DNA of 64,000 nucleotides, from the NCBI RefSeq assembly GCF_000272045.2, contig NZ_AJYZ02000037.1, forward strand, positions 1-64,000, written 5' to 3'. Below are positions 18,837 through 30,100 of this stretch, piece by piece (position 1 is the first letter of the stretch; every line of letters starts with the position of its first letter). The DNA comes from Vibrio crassostreae 9ZC13. Its GTDB lineage: Bacteria; Pseudomonadota; Gammaproteobacteria; Enterobacterales; Vibrionaceae. The notes under the pieces were generated by a model, which did not search any database, had not been told where the DNA came from, and saw only the letters and a program-made list of their open reading frames with translations. The position numbers and the translations under genes are program-made.

Positions 18837-20075
18837 ATGCCTAGACCAACGATACCTCTTAGTGCGACGGAAGTAAAAAACGCAAAACCCAAAGAGAAAG
18901 AATACAATCTCTTTGATGGCCAAGGGCTGAAACTAAGAATTCTACCCAGTGGTTCTAAGCAATGGCAGCTTAATTACTATCGACCTATAAGTAAAAAACG
19001 TGCAAACCTCAATCTAGGGCGATATCCAGAGGTATCACTTGCTCAAGCAAGAAAGAGTGTCTTAGAAGCAAAAGCGCTGATCGCACAAGATATAGACCCT
19101 CAAGAAGACCAAAAGAAAAGACAGCGAGAGTATAAAGAAGTTCATGAGCATACCTTTGTAAAAATATCAAAGGAATGGTTTGAAATTAAGAAAGATTCGG
19201 TCACTCCAGACTACGCGACCGACATCTGGCGTTCTCTAGAACTCCATGTACTCCCCCACCTAGCCGGTACTCCAATTAAAGATATTACTGCACCATTAAT
19301 CATTGAGCTTTTAAAACCAATAGAAGCCAAAGGTAGTTTAGAGACTGTCAAACGCCTTTCTCAACGCCTCAATGAAGTCATGAATTTCGCTACCAACTGT
19401 GGACTAATTCAAGCAAACCCGCTAACTGGTATCAAAGCAGCGTTCAAAAAACCAAAAAAAGAAAATATGGCAGCGCTGAAACCAGCAGAGTTACCAGAGT
19501 TGATCAAAGCCATTGCCAATGCACAAATAAAACTCACGACTCGCTGCTTATTAGAGTGGCAACTTCACACAATGACTCGCCCCTCTGAAGCGTCTGGATC
19601 TAGATGGGACGAAATTGATTTGGGAGAGGGAGTTTGGACCATTCCTGCAGAGAGAATGAAAAAAAGAAGAGAGCACCGCATCCCACTTACTGAACAAATG
19701 CTAGAGCTGCTAGAAGTGATGAAGCCGATTAGCGGACACAGAGAGTTTATTTTTCCTTCTGACCGAGATCCCAAGAAGCCATGCAATAGCCAAACGGCAA
19801 ATATGGCTCTAAAACGTATGGGGTTTGCGGGAAGATTGGTTAGCCACGGTTTACGCTCGCTAGCGAGCACCACACTCAATGAACAAGGCTTTGACCGTGA
19901 CTTAATCGAAGCATCATTGGCCCACGTTGATGACAACCAAGTACGTAGTGCTTACAACCGTACTGACTACCTTGAACGCCGCCGACCAATGATGAACTGG
20001 TGGAGCGGACATATAGAAGAGGCCGCCAAAGGCAGCCTCTCTGTAACTGGAACTAAGCAATTAAAAGTTATCTAG
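18837..20075 (+). CDS. int: P4-type tyrosine integrase (DUF4102 family)
   Basis: 412 residues. The N-terminal DUF4102 arm-binding domain has KPKEKEYNLFDGQGLKLRIL and the NLGRYPEVSLAQAR motif. A SAM-like core-binding domain follows at about 95-195, then the catalytic domain with Arg in MTRPSEA (about residue 247), HGLRS, the LAHVDD histidine and the nucleophile in SAYNRTDY. All catalytic residues are present, so the enzyme should be active. It catalyses site-specific integration and excision at ssrA. ATG at 18837 is chosen over an upstream TTG (18804), which lies in the arm repeats. Convergent with the defence operon. Confidence 0.95.
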   Translation: MPRPTIPLSATEVKNAKPKEKEYNLFDGQGLKLRILPSGSKQWQLNYYRPISKKRANLNLGRYPEVSLAQARKSVLEAKALIAQDIDPQEDQKKRQREYKEVHEHTFVKISKEWFEIKKDSVTPDYATDIWRSLELHVLPHLAGTPIKDITAPLIIELLKPIEAKGSLETVKRLSQRLNEVMNFATNCGLIQANPLTGIKAAFKKPKKENMAALKPAELPELIKAIANAQIKLTTRCLLEWQLHTMTRPSEASGSRWDEIDLGEGVWTIPAERMKKRREHRIPLTEQMLELLEVMKPISGHREFIFPSDRDPKKPCNSQTANMALKRMGFAGRLVSHGLRSLASTTLNEQGFDRDLIEASLAHVDDNQVRSAYNRTDYLERRRPMMNWWSGHIEEAAKGSLSVTGTKQLKVI

Positions 20076-20139
20076 TACGACTTACCTACGCCGAGTAATT
20101 AGCCGTACTATACTGGATGGTCGAGGGGGAGTGGGTATG

Positions 20140-22887
20140 CTATTTATTATCACTCCACCCTGATGCCATTAACTCACTAAAGTCTCTTCTTGATAAAACG
20201 CTAGAGCAATCTCGCCAATCCTTATCCGAAGGCTCCATGGTACTTGTATAGCGAAGATCAAAACCATTGGCTTTTTTTTGCGCATCAATGTACTCATCCA
20301 TTTTTTCGCCCATCGTTTCAATGTCTTCTATCCATTCATCTTTAATAGTATCTGGCAATGCACCAAACAAGTTGTAACGATCCTGCATACGCTCAGAGAG
20401 CTTGTCATAAACCTTTTCATCAACAGTCTGTTCATTGACCAAATTAAGCATGTCCACTTGCTCTCGAACTTGTCCAAAGCGTTTGATCCGACCTATTCTT
20501 TGTTCCAACTTGGTTGGATTCCATGGGAGATCAACATTTATGAGTGTACCTAATGTTTGTAGATTCAAGCCTTCACAGGCCGCATCTGTAGCAACCATTA
20601 TTTCTAATTGATGCTCTGAGACCATTTTCTTTAAGGTCTCACGCTCAATATTAACGCTATCACCTTTTTGGTATAGACGACTTCTCCCTGCTCCAGCATA
20701 TAAACCTACAGCTTGATTTTGGTACCGCTCGGCTAAAGAGTCCGCAACCCATTTTGCAGTGTCGTAGTACTGGCTGAAAATAATAACCCCATGCTTGAGC
20801 CAGCCTTCCTGCTCCAAGTAATGTAATACAGCACGTAGTTTTGGGTCTTCTTCAACACTTTCCAAACTAGCAATCATTTGTTCAAGAACCGCTATCTCTT
20901 CTGGGCTTTCCGCTTTTAGTTCAAACAACTGCTCATCACTTTCTTCTTGAACGGTTCGTCCCTCAAGCAGCATTTTGGCTGTATTTAACCCGGCAACAAT
21001 ACTTGAACAAATACGCTGCTCCATGAGGTTTTTCATGAAGCCACCACCTTTACCGCTTTGCGAAAGCGCTTTGCCAAAATGTCGAGCTTCTGTGTAAGCC
21101 TGGCGAAACTCTTCACTAGTAATTAGCGCCTTACCCGTAAATAAACTGCCAAACTTATGCTCTTCTTTAGCTAGCTGTCTATCGGGGTGAACATGAACAC
21201 CAATACGAGGAAGTAGATTTGCGTCCTCTAATGTCACACGTTTACGTAAAACGATATGACGAACAAATGGATTCTCTCGCTGGAAAAAACTAGCTCCAGC
21301 AATATCACGATCTAGCTCGTCTTCTAGGTAGTCCCTGGAGTCCTCAGATAGATCTGTTAATGGGTTTCTAATATCTGACTTTCGATTATTTAGTAGATCA
21401 AGATCTTCGCGAATAGAGCGAATCAGTTTCCGCGAATGCTTCTCGTTGCTAGAATCAACCATAGGGAGCGGTGAACGTAACAGCTCCCATGCAAAACTAG
21501 GTGAGCTTACATGCTGCTCACCTGACAAAATAGGTAGTACCTCTTTGGGGCGATGCCACTTGGCTAAATCATTCCCTAGCACAAAATTGCCGTCACCTTG
21601 ATGCAATATGCCCATAAGGTCCCAAAGGTCTTCTGAACGAGTTTGAATGGGGGTCGCAGTACCCAAGAGTACATGATCGGAACGCGCAGCAACATCACAC
21701 ATAAAAGCAAGTAAGTTATTGGGGGTACCCGCTTCCTTTCCGAACCCTTGTCTACTTCGGGCTTTATGAGCCTCATCAAGAATCGTAAGACCAAACCTTA
21801 AACCCAAGAGATGTTCTTTCTCTAAAGACTCTTGCATCATCAACCCAGTAGAGACAATGCCAATACGCAGAGGGCACTTGGCGATAAACTCCCGACCAGA
21901 AGGCGATATCACTCGCTCATCCGAATCTATCCAAGCTTTTTTTTGTGTATGCCATCTAGCACAAGGAATACCTAGCTTGTCTATCATCTCTGTTTGCCAC
22001 TGCTCACAGAGTGTGGCTGGTGCAAAAATAATTACGGGTTTACGCTTTTTGTTTTCTTTATCACTAAGAAGACAAAGACTCAATGCGGCTGTCGCCATTG
22101 ATAAAGTTTTACCTAACCCAACCTCATCAGCAATAAGCAAGCGTACAATGCCATGATTACGATAATGACGAATACACTCGGTAACAAAACCCTGTTGCCA
22201 GGGCCTTAGTGAAAAACCCTGCCGATAGAGCGGTGATTCAATCAATGCTGCAGGTGCTACATCATCTTCATCATCAATCTCATCAAATACGATTTCACGC
22301 CGATATCCACGGCGCTTAACCTCGCGTATTACAGCATCTGGTAGCTGACGAGCGGCGTTCCATAAGTATTCAAACTCTTCTTCTATCCATGCTACCCCCT
22401 CAGGAGAATCATCCTCCCAAAGGATCTCATAGTGCCTTTGCCAGCCACTACTTGTTTCATTCATTGAACCCATGAAGCCCAGTTTTCGACCATCCGCACA
22501 CTCTATGACTCCGGCTTTACCATGTAAAAAGCCACAAACACTGTCAGGTGCAACACGAATGACTTGCCCGTGCTTAGCTAGAAAGCTATCAAGCCTTCGA
22601 TAACGGTCACGATTAAGCAGAGCTTCTGTCTCTATATCTTGCTCATTCCAACGACCAATCATCTTAGATTCTCTAAGCTGAGCCACTTTCAAATCATCAG
22701 GGTGAATATCGACATTACAGACGATTTTTACGTCAGGGATAGCCTCAATGAGCTCATGAGCAACTTCAAACAAAGAACTGGTAAAGTAACCCGCTATACG
22801 TTTATAGCTGCGGGCCCCTTTTAAGTGCTCAAGTAAAAAGCTGCTATCAAGCCGATGAGTACGTGAAGAAAACCGCCTGATCGCCAT
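20140..22887 (-). CDS. PLD-domain SNF2/DEAH helicase of an anti-phage operon
   Basis: 915 residues. An N-terminal phospholipase D-like domain has HGK at 122-124 and the partner GSMNETSSGW from 140. An SNF2-type helicase core follows: Walker A DEVGLGKT at 254-261, DEAH at 371-374, GTATPIQTRSEDLWDL, IIFSQYYDTAKW and the motif V-VI stretch GLNLQTLGTLINVDLPWNP then QRIGRIKRFGQ. The single HxK motif could support a nuclease dimer. It is the last gene of the operon with DUF499, DUF3780 and DUF1156 proteins; this set is listed among predicted defence systems. It starts after GGGGGA. By analogy with DISARM-like systems it may be the DNA-translocating or cutting arm; that is inference. Confidence 0.9.
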   Translation of the reverse strand: MAIRRFSSRTHRLDSSFLLEHLKGARSYKRIAGYFTSSLFEVAHELIEAIPDVKIVCNVDIHPDDLKVAQLRESKMIGRWNEQDIETEALLNRDRYRRLDSFLAKHGQVIRVAPDSVCGFLHGKAGVIECADGRKLGFMGSMNETSSGWQRHYEILWEDDSPEGVAWIEEEFEYLWNAARQLPDAVIREVKRRGYRREIVFDEIDDEDDVAPAALIESPLYRQGFSLRPWQQGFVTECIRHYRNHGIVRLLIADEVGLGKTLSMATAALSLCLLSDKENKKRKPVIIFAPATLCEQWQTEMIDKLGIPCARWHTQKKAWIDSDERVISPSGREFIAKCPLRIGIVSTGLMMQESLEKEHLLGLRFGLTILDEAHKARSRQGFGKEAGTPNNLLAFMCDVAARSDHVLLGTATPIQTRSEDLWDLMGILHQGDGNFVLGNDLAKWHRPKEVLPILSGEQHVSSPSFAWELLRSPLPMVDSSNEKHSRKLIRSIREDLDLLNNRKSDIRNPLTDLSEDSRDYLEDELDRDIAGASFFQRENPFVRHIVLRKRVTLEDANLLPRIGVHVHPDRQLAKEEHKFGSLFTGKALITSEEFRQAYTEARHFGKALSQSGKGGGFMKNLMEQRICSSIVAGLNTAKMLLEGRTVQEESDEQLFELKAESPEEIAVLEQMIASLESVEEDPKLRAVLHYLEQEGWLKHGVIIFSQYYDTAKWVADSLAERYQNQAVGLYAGAGRSRLYQKGDSVNIERETLKKMVSEHQLEIMVATDAACEGLNLQTLGTLINVDLPWNPTKLEQRIGRIKRFGQVREQVDMLNLVNEQTVDEKVYDKLSERMQDRYNLFGALPDTIKDEWIEDIETMGEKMDEYIDAQKKANGFDLRYTSTMEPSDKDWRDCSSVLSRRDFSELMASGWSDNK

Positions 22888-22930
22888 ATATTATTTCCCC
22901 CAAATCCATAAGTAGCTCATCATTGATTGC

Positions 22931-25900
22931 TTAATTTCCCAAAGCACGCATATTGCGTAGACGGGCACCTAGCACTTCCGCAACATCTCGTGTCGCTTGC
23001 TCCGGTGCTTTGTTTTCAACGAACTTAAGCACATCAATCAAAACTGGTCGAACTTCCATAAAGTCAGGAAGTTCTTCCTGGAGGTGACTAATCACAATTT
23101 GAGGGTCAGCTTCGGCCAGTAGTTGTTGTAAACCGATAATTAACTGACCCAACCAAGTTGACCCTATCTCGTTACTTTCTGTTAACTCACGAGAAACAAA
23201 TTCAGGAATTCGTTTCAATTGAGCTTTGTTGGCAGCCATACTTCCCATTACACGAGTGTAATCTTCAACGCGGAATGCTTTAGCAAAGTTTTGATAGTTA
23301 TCGAGTTTACCTGCCCCAGTCGTTTCAATATCCATCATTCTTAAATAAAAACGTTGAATACCGCTTAGTTTCTGCCATGTATCGGCACTTAATCCTTCGG
23401 GTACTAAAAGACTATTTGCAGCCTCTGCCGCTTGTTGGACGATTTCATCAACGACTGTTACTTCACCTTTCGTGCGTGGGCGCAGTGCAAATGCTGTTAC
23501 GTCTTCACCACCAATATGAGTATATGACGTCAGAACTTTAAGAGCCGCGGCATAACCTGCCATCTGTAAGTCAGAATCATTAAAGACTGGCTCACCCATC
23601 TTATCTTTCACTTCATCATTTAGATGCATCATGGTTTCGATCTGATTTTTCACTTCAGCTCGAACCGCAGGTAATAAGCGCTGTTTGAAACCGGAATTTT
23701 CACCTGCTGGACGTTTACGTAGCATCAAAATCACAGTCCCTTGAACATAGCCGCCTTTTTTCAATTCCGTACTTGTTTCGGTTGCGATATACCAAGCGCC
23801 TACTACTTGCAGCCCAGCGGCCCAGAATATGCCAACCATATCAGACCAAACTCCGGTATCTTGGTGCGTAAACATCACACATTGCATACCATTATCTGGC
23901 ATATGATCTGCCATGGCTTTGTACGCATTAACCATACCTTTACGGAAGTCATCACCTGCTCCCTTAATAGCAAGGGCTCGTCTAGAATCCCAGGTCCACT
24001 CATCGAATGGGGCTGGTGGGTTTTTGCGTAGCCATGCAATAAAATACTCTGTTATTTCATGATAATGTACAGCATCAGCATATGGTGGATCTGTCACATA
24101 AATATCATTAACAACGTCTACTTTATCCGCTTCATGGTTTTTTAATTGAATATCAATATCAGAAATCGGACTGTTAGCAAAACCGAAAGAGCGACCTGCT
24201 TCATGACTAGTAAAACAACGAGTTCCGTAGTTATAGAAAGTATTTAGTGCTTGGTTATAGAAAACATTGTTCGTTTTTTCCCAGTGAATCATCCAGTTTG
24301 CAATTCTAGAGTTCCAATCCAATGACTTAGCGTTAAATATGTAGTCTTCTGGCGTATTGTTCTTAAAGTAAAGAGCGTACATCAACAAATGTCGAGCATT
24401 GAATAAATGATGCCAGTGTGTCCAACCTCTCTCTCGAATTGGTTGATCTGTATTGTAACCAGACTCAATAGCCATATCAGGAACGAGCCCCTCTTGCTGC
24501 CATTTGACTATATTGTCAGAAACGATCTGATTAACTTTTTGTTCTCGTTGGATATCCTCTTGTGATACACCTGTAAAGAATGTTTCTTGTCTCGATTGAT
24601 CTAAAGTGTCTTTCGTTATCCAGTGAATTGCATATAAACGTTCTTGAAAAATATCATCTTCGCGAGGAGCAAAATCTTCTTTTTCCCACTTTCTTAATCG
24701 ATTCTTGTTAGTTCCATCAGAGTCTTTATAGTCGCCTCGCAAAGTTTTTACTGGTGTACGGTAAGTTTTACCATCAAGTTCATAAACTAAGGCGCCCTCT
24801 CTTACAGTACCTTTATTTGCTTGCTTCATCTCAGAAGCTGATACATTGCTGACAACTTCTATATCGAAACGCTTAGACTCATGGTTAGGGATCAACCTAG
24901 CTATGACATTTTTTTGTTTAGAGATCACCCAGGTAGGAGACATGGGCACAAGCCAGCCTGTCTCAGGACATTTTGTTTCTAAGCAGTAAAGGTAGGCTTT
25001 TGCTCGGTTGCCATGATCATCATGCTCTATCCCTAAAGCCGTAATTTCATCATCTACTGCCTTCGCAACTTCTTTCTGTTTGCTCTCAATTTCAGCCTTT
25101 CTTTCCGGAGACGCTCCAATAATGTTTAGCGCTCCCCAAGTTAGCATTAGAGCTATTGGGTTAAGGTCTGAAGCATACACATCGCAACCCAGGCGAGCCG
25201 CTTCAAATGGTATCGAGCCACCACCGCTAAAAGTGTCAGCTACTCTTGGCTTACGCCCGTACTTTAATATACCTAGTTGTTCAACAAGTTCCTGATGAGA
25301 ATTAGCCTCTATGCCTAAATCTTTATAATGGCTATTTACTTTTGTCCATACGTGTTGTGTTAACCAATCTTGGTCAACTTCTTCAGGACGTTTACATAGC
25401 AGTGATTTCTCTTCGTAGCCTTCAATAGTATCGAGATATAGAGCTAATAAACTGATTTTATCTTTCTCTTCGATATCGCGTCGCCATCGCAGTTTTAAGC
25501 CCAGCTCATCTGGAGATTGAGGAAAACTCAAAGCATCAACCTCTTTAAAGCGCACATTATCTACTTTTACATTGTGAGAAAAATAATCCCACGGATTATG
25601 AAGGCTTACTTTCTCTGCTATGTCTTTAGGCTTAATGGCGTTTTGAACTAAAGCTCTTTTGGCGAGGCTTTGATTATCGAATGCCATCAGCATTTCGAAG
25701 ATTTCTAAGTCTTTCTCAGTATCATTTGTTTGTGGCAACAAGCTACCAAGTACCACTGAACGCACCAGAATCAGAGGTTTACGACCTTTCCAGTATGAAC
25801 CTAAACCTGTTAGTGTCTGTCCAAGGTTTGCTTTTCTTTCTTTTTGAGCTTCAAAGGAAACTTTTTGTGCGGGAAAGACTGCTTCGATAAGAGCAGGGGC

Positions 25901-25933
25901 GTCTTTTAATGTAAAAGGCGTTAGTTGTGCCAT
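22931..25933 (-). CDS. DUF1156 adenine-specific DNA methylase of an anti-phage operon
   Basis: 1000 residues. The N-terminal DUF1156 region contains SFEAQKERKANLGQTLTGLG. SAM-binding motif I DTFSGGGSIPFEAARLG is at about 233-249, and the catalytic motif DPPYADAVHYHEITEYF begins at about residue 612. A long insertion separates the two, as is typical for this family. Predicted to methylate adenine (N6) in host DNA so that the operon can tell self from phage. The gap to the PLD-helicase is 43 bp. GGAG precedes the start. The target sequence is unknown. Confidence 0.92.
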   Translation of the reverse strand: MAQLTPFTLKDAPALIEAVFPAQKVSFEAQKERKANLGQTLTGLGSYWKGRKPLILVRSVVLGSLLPQTNDTEKDLEIFEMLMAFDNQSLAKRALVQNAIKPKDIAEKVSLHNPWDYFSHNVKVDNVRFKEVDALSFPQSPDELGLKLRWRRDIEEKDKISLLALYLDTIEGYEEKSLLCKRPEEVDQDWLTQHVWTKVNSHYKDLGIEANSHQELVEQLGILKYGRKPRVADTFSGGGSIPFEAARLGCDVYASDLNPIALMLTWGALNIIGASPERKAEIESKQKEVAKAVDDEITALGIEHDDHGNRAKAYLYCLETKCPETGWLVPMSPTWVISKQKNVIARLIPNHESKRFDIEVVSNVSASEMKQANKGTVREGALVYELDGKTYRTPVKTLRGDYKDSDGTNKNRLRKWEKEDFAPREDDIFQERLYAIHWITKDTLDQSRQETFFTGVSQEDIQREQKVNQIVSDNIVKWQQEGLVPDMAIESGYNTDQPIRERGWTHWHHLFNARHLLMYALYFKNNTPEDYIFNAKSLDWNSRIANWMIHWEKTNNVFYNQALNTFYNYGTRCFTSHEAGRSFGFANSPISDIDIQLKNHEADKVDVVNDIYVTDPPYADAVHYHEITEYFIAWLRKNPPAPFDEWTWDSRRALAIKGAGDDFRKGMVNAYKAMADHMPDNGMQCVMFTHQDTGVWSDMVGIFWAAGLQVVGAWYIATETSTELKKGGYVQGTVILMLRKRPAGENSGFKQRLLPAVRAEVKNQIETMMHLNDEVKDKMGEPVFNDSDLQMAGYAAALKVLTSYTHIGGEDVTAFALRPRTKGEVTVVDEIVQQAAEAANSLLVPEGLSADTWQKLSGIQRFYLRMMDIETTGAGKLDNYQNFAKAFRVEDYTRVMGSMAANKAQLKRIPEFVSRELTESNEIGSTWLGQLIIGLQQLLAEADPQIVISHLQEELPDFMEVRPVLIDVLKFVENKAPEQATRDVAEVLGARLRNMRALGN

Positions 25934-26016
25934 TTAGTATTATCTCCAAAAAGAGCGATATGTTAGGAAATCGCTCTATATTTATTTCCGGTGTATTTAG
26001 GGACGGAGCTTTCTCG

Positions 26017-27114
26017 TCACCCTGTTGCGGAATTAGTTAGTTTTTTACCGTAACCCAACTCTTTAAGGCTGCGGCCTTTTAAATCCCGCCAAGCATCCAT
26101 ACCACTACGAGGATTACCTGCAATCACACAAGCCGCCAAGCTTGGACTTTTAAACGTGTATTCTCGTGTAAAAGAATAAACCTCTCCGTCCTCCACAAGA
26201 ACACCTTCATCTAGAAGCTTCTGGCGTAATTCTCGAATAGCAGGTCGTAACGATTTCGCCACAGCTACGTTTGCCGTCGAGCCTTTTCCAACAACAAATT
26301 CTGGCTTACTCATGTCACCAACTGGGTGGCCACCAGCTTTAGCCTTCTTAGCTTCAAATAGGAATAGCACATCCTCCGCCAATGAACTCTCCTCTTTAGG
26401 CTCACTAACGGACAATGGAGTTTCCTCATTTTGGATTATTGGATTTGAGTTGCCAGCTGGCAACTCAGCTAAACTTTCAGCAGCCTTCTGTGAATTTTCA
26501 TTAGATGATTGTAGGTTGCCTTCAATATCAGCTTGAACCAATGAGTAACTTGGTGACACTTCACGAACTTGTCTGCCTTTTTCCAGCGACTCTGTTTGTA
26601 CAATGTCACCAAGAGCGTGGCGCAGCGCAACACGCCAACCTACATCACGGTCATCCTTGTGGCCTGTGCTCATTGCTGTCATACCAAATAACCACCAGCG
26701 CTCTTCAGGACGAAGCGCTAACCAGTTGCGAACAGCGACAGAGATATTTTCAACATCCATACCCTCTATAGCCCAGGCAAGTACACAAAGCTCTTTACCT
26801 AGCAAACGGTCGACAACATTCTCACCGACTTTCCAAGAGCTTGGCTTTAGATCATAGCTTTTCAATCGAGCATTAAACGCTCGCTGCACCTCTGCACGTA
26901 TTGCTGTCCAACAAGGACGGTCTAGAACCACACGCTCAATAACCGATAACTCTTCGCTCTGAGCTTGCATGCCCAAATGCTCACTAATTTCAACTTTGCC
27001 ACTATTCGCTTTTGGAATGATAACTTTAAAGTGATGAGGGTCACTGGACGCTGGTACCCCAAAACCAAGCGTCGAATACTTAGGCGCATTTTGTTTTGCT
27101 GTTACCTTTGACAT
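26017..27114 (-). CDS. DUF3780 protein with C-terminal DUF4357-like domain
   Basis: 365 residues. The body matches the DUF3780 family seen beside DUF499 and DUF1156 genes: STLGFGVPASSDPHHFKVII, WAIEGMDVENISVAVRNWLA, RPEERWWLFGMTA and DVGWRVALRHAL. A low-complexity linker (about 200-255) leads to a C-terminal SPSLAACVIAGNPRSGMDAW segment then KGRSLKELG, which resembles DUF4357, a small domain often appended to restriction or nuclease-related proteins. No catalytic motif is evident, so an adaptor or DNA-recognition role is plausible but unproven. GAGGAG lies upstream of the ATG. Confidence 0.85.
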   Translation of the reverse strand: MSKVTAKQNAPKYSTLGFGVPASSDPHHFKVIIPKANSGKVEISEHLGMQAQSEELSVIERVVLDRPCWTAIRAEVQRAFNARLKSYDLKPSSWKVGENVVDRLLGKELCVLAWAIEGMDVENISVAVRNWLALRPEERWWLFGMTAMSTGHKDDRDVGWRVALRHALGDIVQTESLEKGRQVREVSPSYSLVQADIEGNLQSSNENSQKAAESLAELPAGNSNPIIQNEETPLSVSEPKEESSLAEDVLFLFEAKKAKAGGHPVGDMSKPEFVVGKGSTANVAVAKSLRPAIRELRQKLLDEGVLVEDGEVYSFTREYTFKSPSLAACVIAGNPRSGMDAWRDLKGRSLKELGYGKKLTNSATG

Positions 27115-27153
27115 CTATTTCTCCTCATCACTGTTTACTTTATACATACAGGA

Positions 27154-30100
27154 CTATTCTTCCTGCGCTACATCACCAGGGCGAAGCTCAATACCTGCTA
27201 ACTTAGCAAACTCTTTTGCTTCAAAACCATTTTCAAACTCGATGCCATCTCTCACGTTAACTGTGACCGCTGCATCTGCCTCATTGAGTAGCTCTCTTAG
27301 GCTGTTCACTGTTTTTTCGATCATGGCTGCTGTAACTTGGCGCTCACCAAAGCGAATACCAACGGTGTTTTCACCTTCACCAATTTCGATCCTAACTCCT
27401 TTGAATTGAGTTGAAGCCTGGTCTTTAAATCGATTGATAACTGAGAAAACCTTATCGGTAGTATCAAGTGATACACGCTTTGCACTATTGATTCTTGCTG
27501 GTTTAGTGTCGTCAATTTTTACAGTTTTATCGCCAACATGTGGAATAGAAAACTCCGCTGTCTTAGATGCTTCACCTGATTTGGCATAAACTAATAACAG
27601 TGTTGCATCCGAACCAATATCGAATGGCTTGTCATAAGCTGAGCCATCTTTAGGGTTAGAGCCATCCAATGTGTAAAACATGTCAGCATTTGGTGTGCAT
27701 TGCAGAGTGATTTTTCGTTTATCTGCCAACGCCTCTACCTGATGTCTTATCTTAAGGTCTGCAACCCAACGAGTAGCCGCACCTGTTTCATATTTACCAC
27801 TAGGATCTCTCACTAGGAAGTAAAGCGTACTTTCAGTTGTACTAAAGCTTTCACTATCTTCAACTTGTGCATCCGTTTCTAAAACCTCAGGCCTTGTTGA
27901 ATAATGAATTACAGGACTGTCACCAGCATTTCTCGGCGTTAGGCTAAGTACTGACTCTCCAGTATCTGGATGTGTACTTAGTAAAGATACGTTCACGCTG
28001 GTTTTCTCTTTAGGGAATGGTCCTTTTTCAACGTAACCATCTTCACCTTGACGCCAACGACCTTGCTTGAGCGCTTCTGCTTTTAGCGTATCCATACCAC
28101 CGTTACCAGGCATCCAAGGCCAACCTGGATTACACTTGGCTTTGCTTACCACATCTTTCCATGGAGTACGTCTATTTCCTGCGCCTGAAGGCCAAAGCTC
28201 CGCTTCTGCCATTGCAAAATACTGGGCAAAATCGTCTTTTAGATCAGCTGCTAATTTATAGTTGGCACGAGGGTCAGACATTAACTTATCGATTTGCACT
28301 TCAGCAGACTGATCGCCATCGCCAATTTTTAGTCCATTATCGATAGTGACCTTTAACAAGTGCTCAGCACCATCTATAGGGTCTACTCCAGGAAATAAAA
28401 TGGTGTTGTATGACGCAGATAGAGCCTTAGAAAAACGACCCTCTGCTTCTTCTAGTCGATCTCTAGCTTCTTCGAATAAGGTGTCACCAGATTTCAGCTT
28501 TTTGTTAATTAACTCGATTGCATATAGCTCACGTAACCTCTCTTCAACCGCATCCGCCATGATGCTGTCTTGCCCCGTTAGCACTAAAAGGTTGTTTTTC
28601 TCCTGCTGGAATTCAAAGAAGTTCATTAACTCACTTGGTGGCACTTTACCGTCAGGTTTTATAACGATAAGGGTACGAGGACCACTTAGCTTGAGCTCAT
28701 CCATTCGAGGCAAAATTTGAACATCTTGATATGTATTGCGAGTGTTTGGTTGCAAGATCCCTTTCAAACGGTTAATCAACGCTTGGTCAATTTTAGGTTG
28801 TGGGATTTCCTTCGCACTTCGCTCTATCTGTCGAGATAAGTTTTCTGTTTCCTTAATAAAGAAGCGCTCATCTTCACGATGCAGATACCAAGCTTGTTCA
28901 CGTAGCTTTTGGATGGCTTCTAGGAACTCATCTGCTTTTCGGTTTGGGGCCGCTAAAAACTCTATAATTTCGCTTTCAGATAAACCGATACGGCCACCCA
29001 CTGCACGAGAAAGAGACGAAGCTAATAATAAAGTCATTAGCTGAACTGAAGCATCGTTACTTTGCTCTGCATCGATAATCTCTGAAATTGCATCACCTTT
29101 GTCTGCAATATCTCGCGTTATGGCTGGTACAAGCTTTGGAGAGATCCTCTCGATTTCATCTTTAACTTGCTCGTCATTTAAATCTAGGTGCTGAGTACCA
29201 ATAAGGAACACATCATCAGTTTTCCGCTGTTCAACACTTTTCAGAAGTCGAGCAGTAAACTGCATTAAACCACGCGTTTGACGAAAGCCTTCATTTTCTT
29301 TAAACAAAGCAACTAGGTGCTTAAAAGAAGGGTGGAACGGGTAAGTCTCTCGAATCTGGTCAGCAATCTGCTCAATGCTTGAAGCAATGATGTAGCCACC
29401 GTCTTCCGCTTTTTTAATTTGCTGGGCGTACTCTTCCGCAATGTCATTGATTACTTGCTCATCAGGCATTTGATCAACAAGACGCTTTTTCAAAATCTCA
29501 TAGATTTCATTACCCGATAATTGCACTGGGGTAATGGTCATAGATTGGCGACGAGTTTCTTGTTGCAGGTTAGAGATTGAGTCTGCAAGCGCTTTTGTCT
29601 GAGCCTTATAGCTGCCTGAAAGGTTCGCCATAACGATACAGCAATTTGGTAGTTCTAAAGCCGCACTCATTAACGTACTTAGGCTATACACCACCATATC
29701 TGCTAACGTACCTGTACCTAAAACGTGTGTACTTGCAACGTTCAAATAAGGTGGTAGCTCATCAATCATAATCAGAGTTGGTGTGTCTCCGATGATGTCT
29801 TTCCATTTCTGCTGATCGACAGGTTTAGGCCCATTAACCCAGTGCTCTTTAATTTCTTCTTCAGCACCTAGCTGTGTACAGATATCACCCCAGATATAAT
29901 TACTAGGGTTGTTTCGCCCATTGAAAGCAGCAATACGAGCGTTACCGAAATCTAAGCGACTACTGAGGCTTTCAGGTAACACAGCTGGTCTCAGGTGAGC
30001 ATGTTTAGCAAGTAAGCCCAGAGCGATCATCATGTGAGTTTTACCACCACCCATCGCTTGAGTTAGTTCGAAAACGGCTTGATCCGATTTGCCAGACAAA

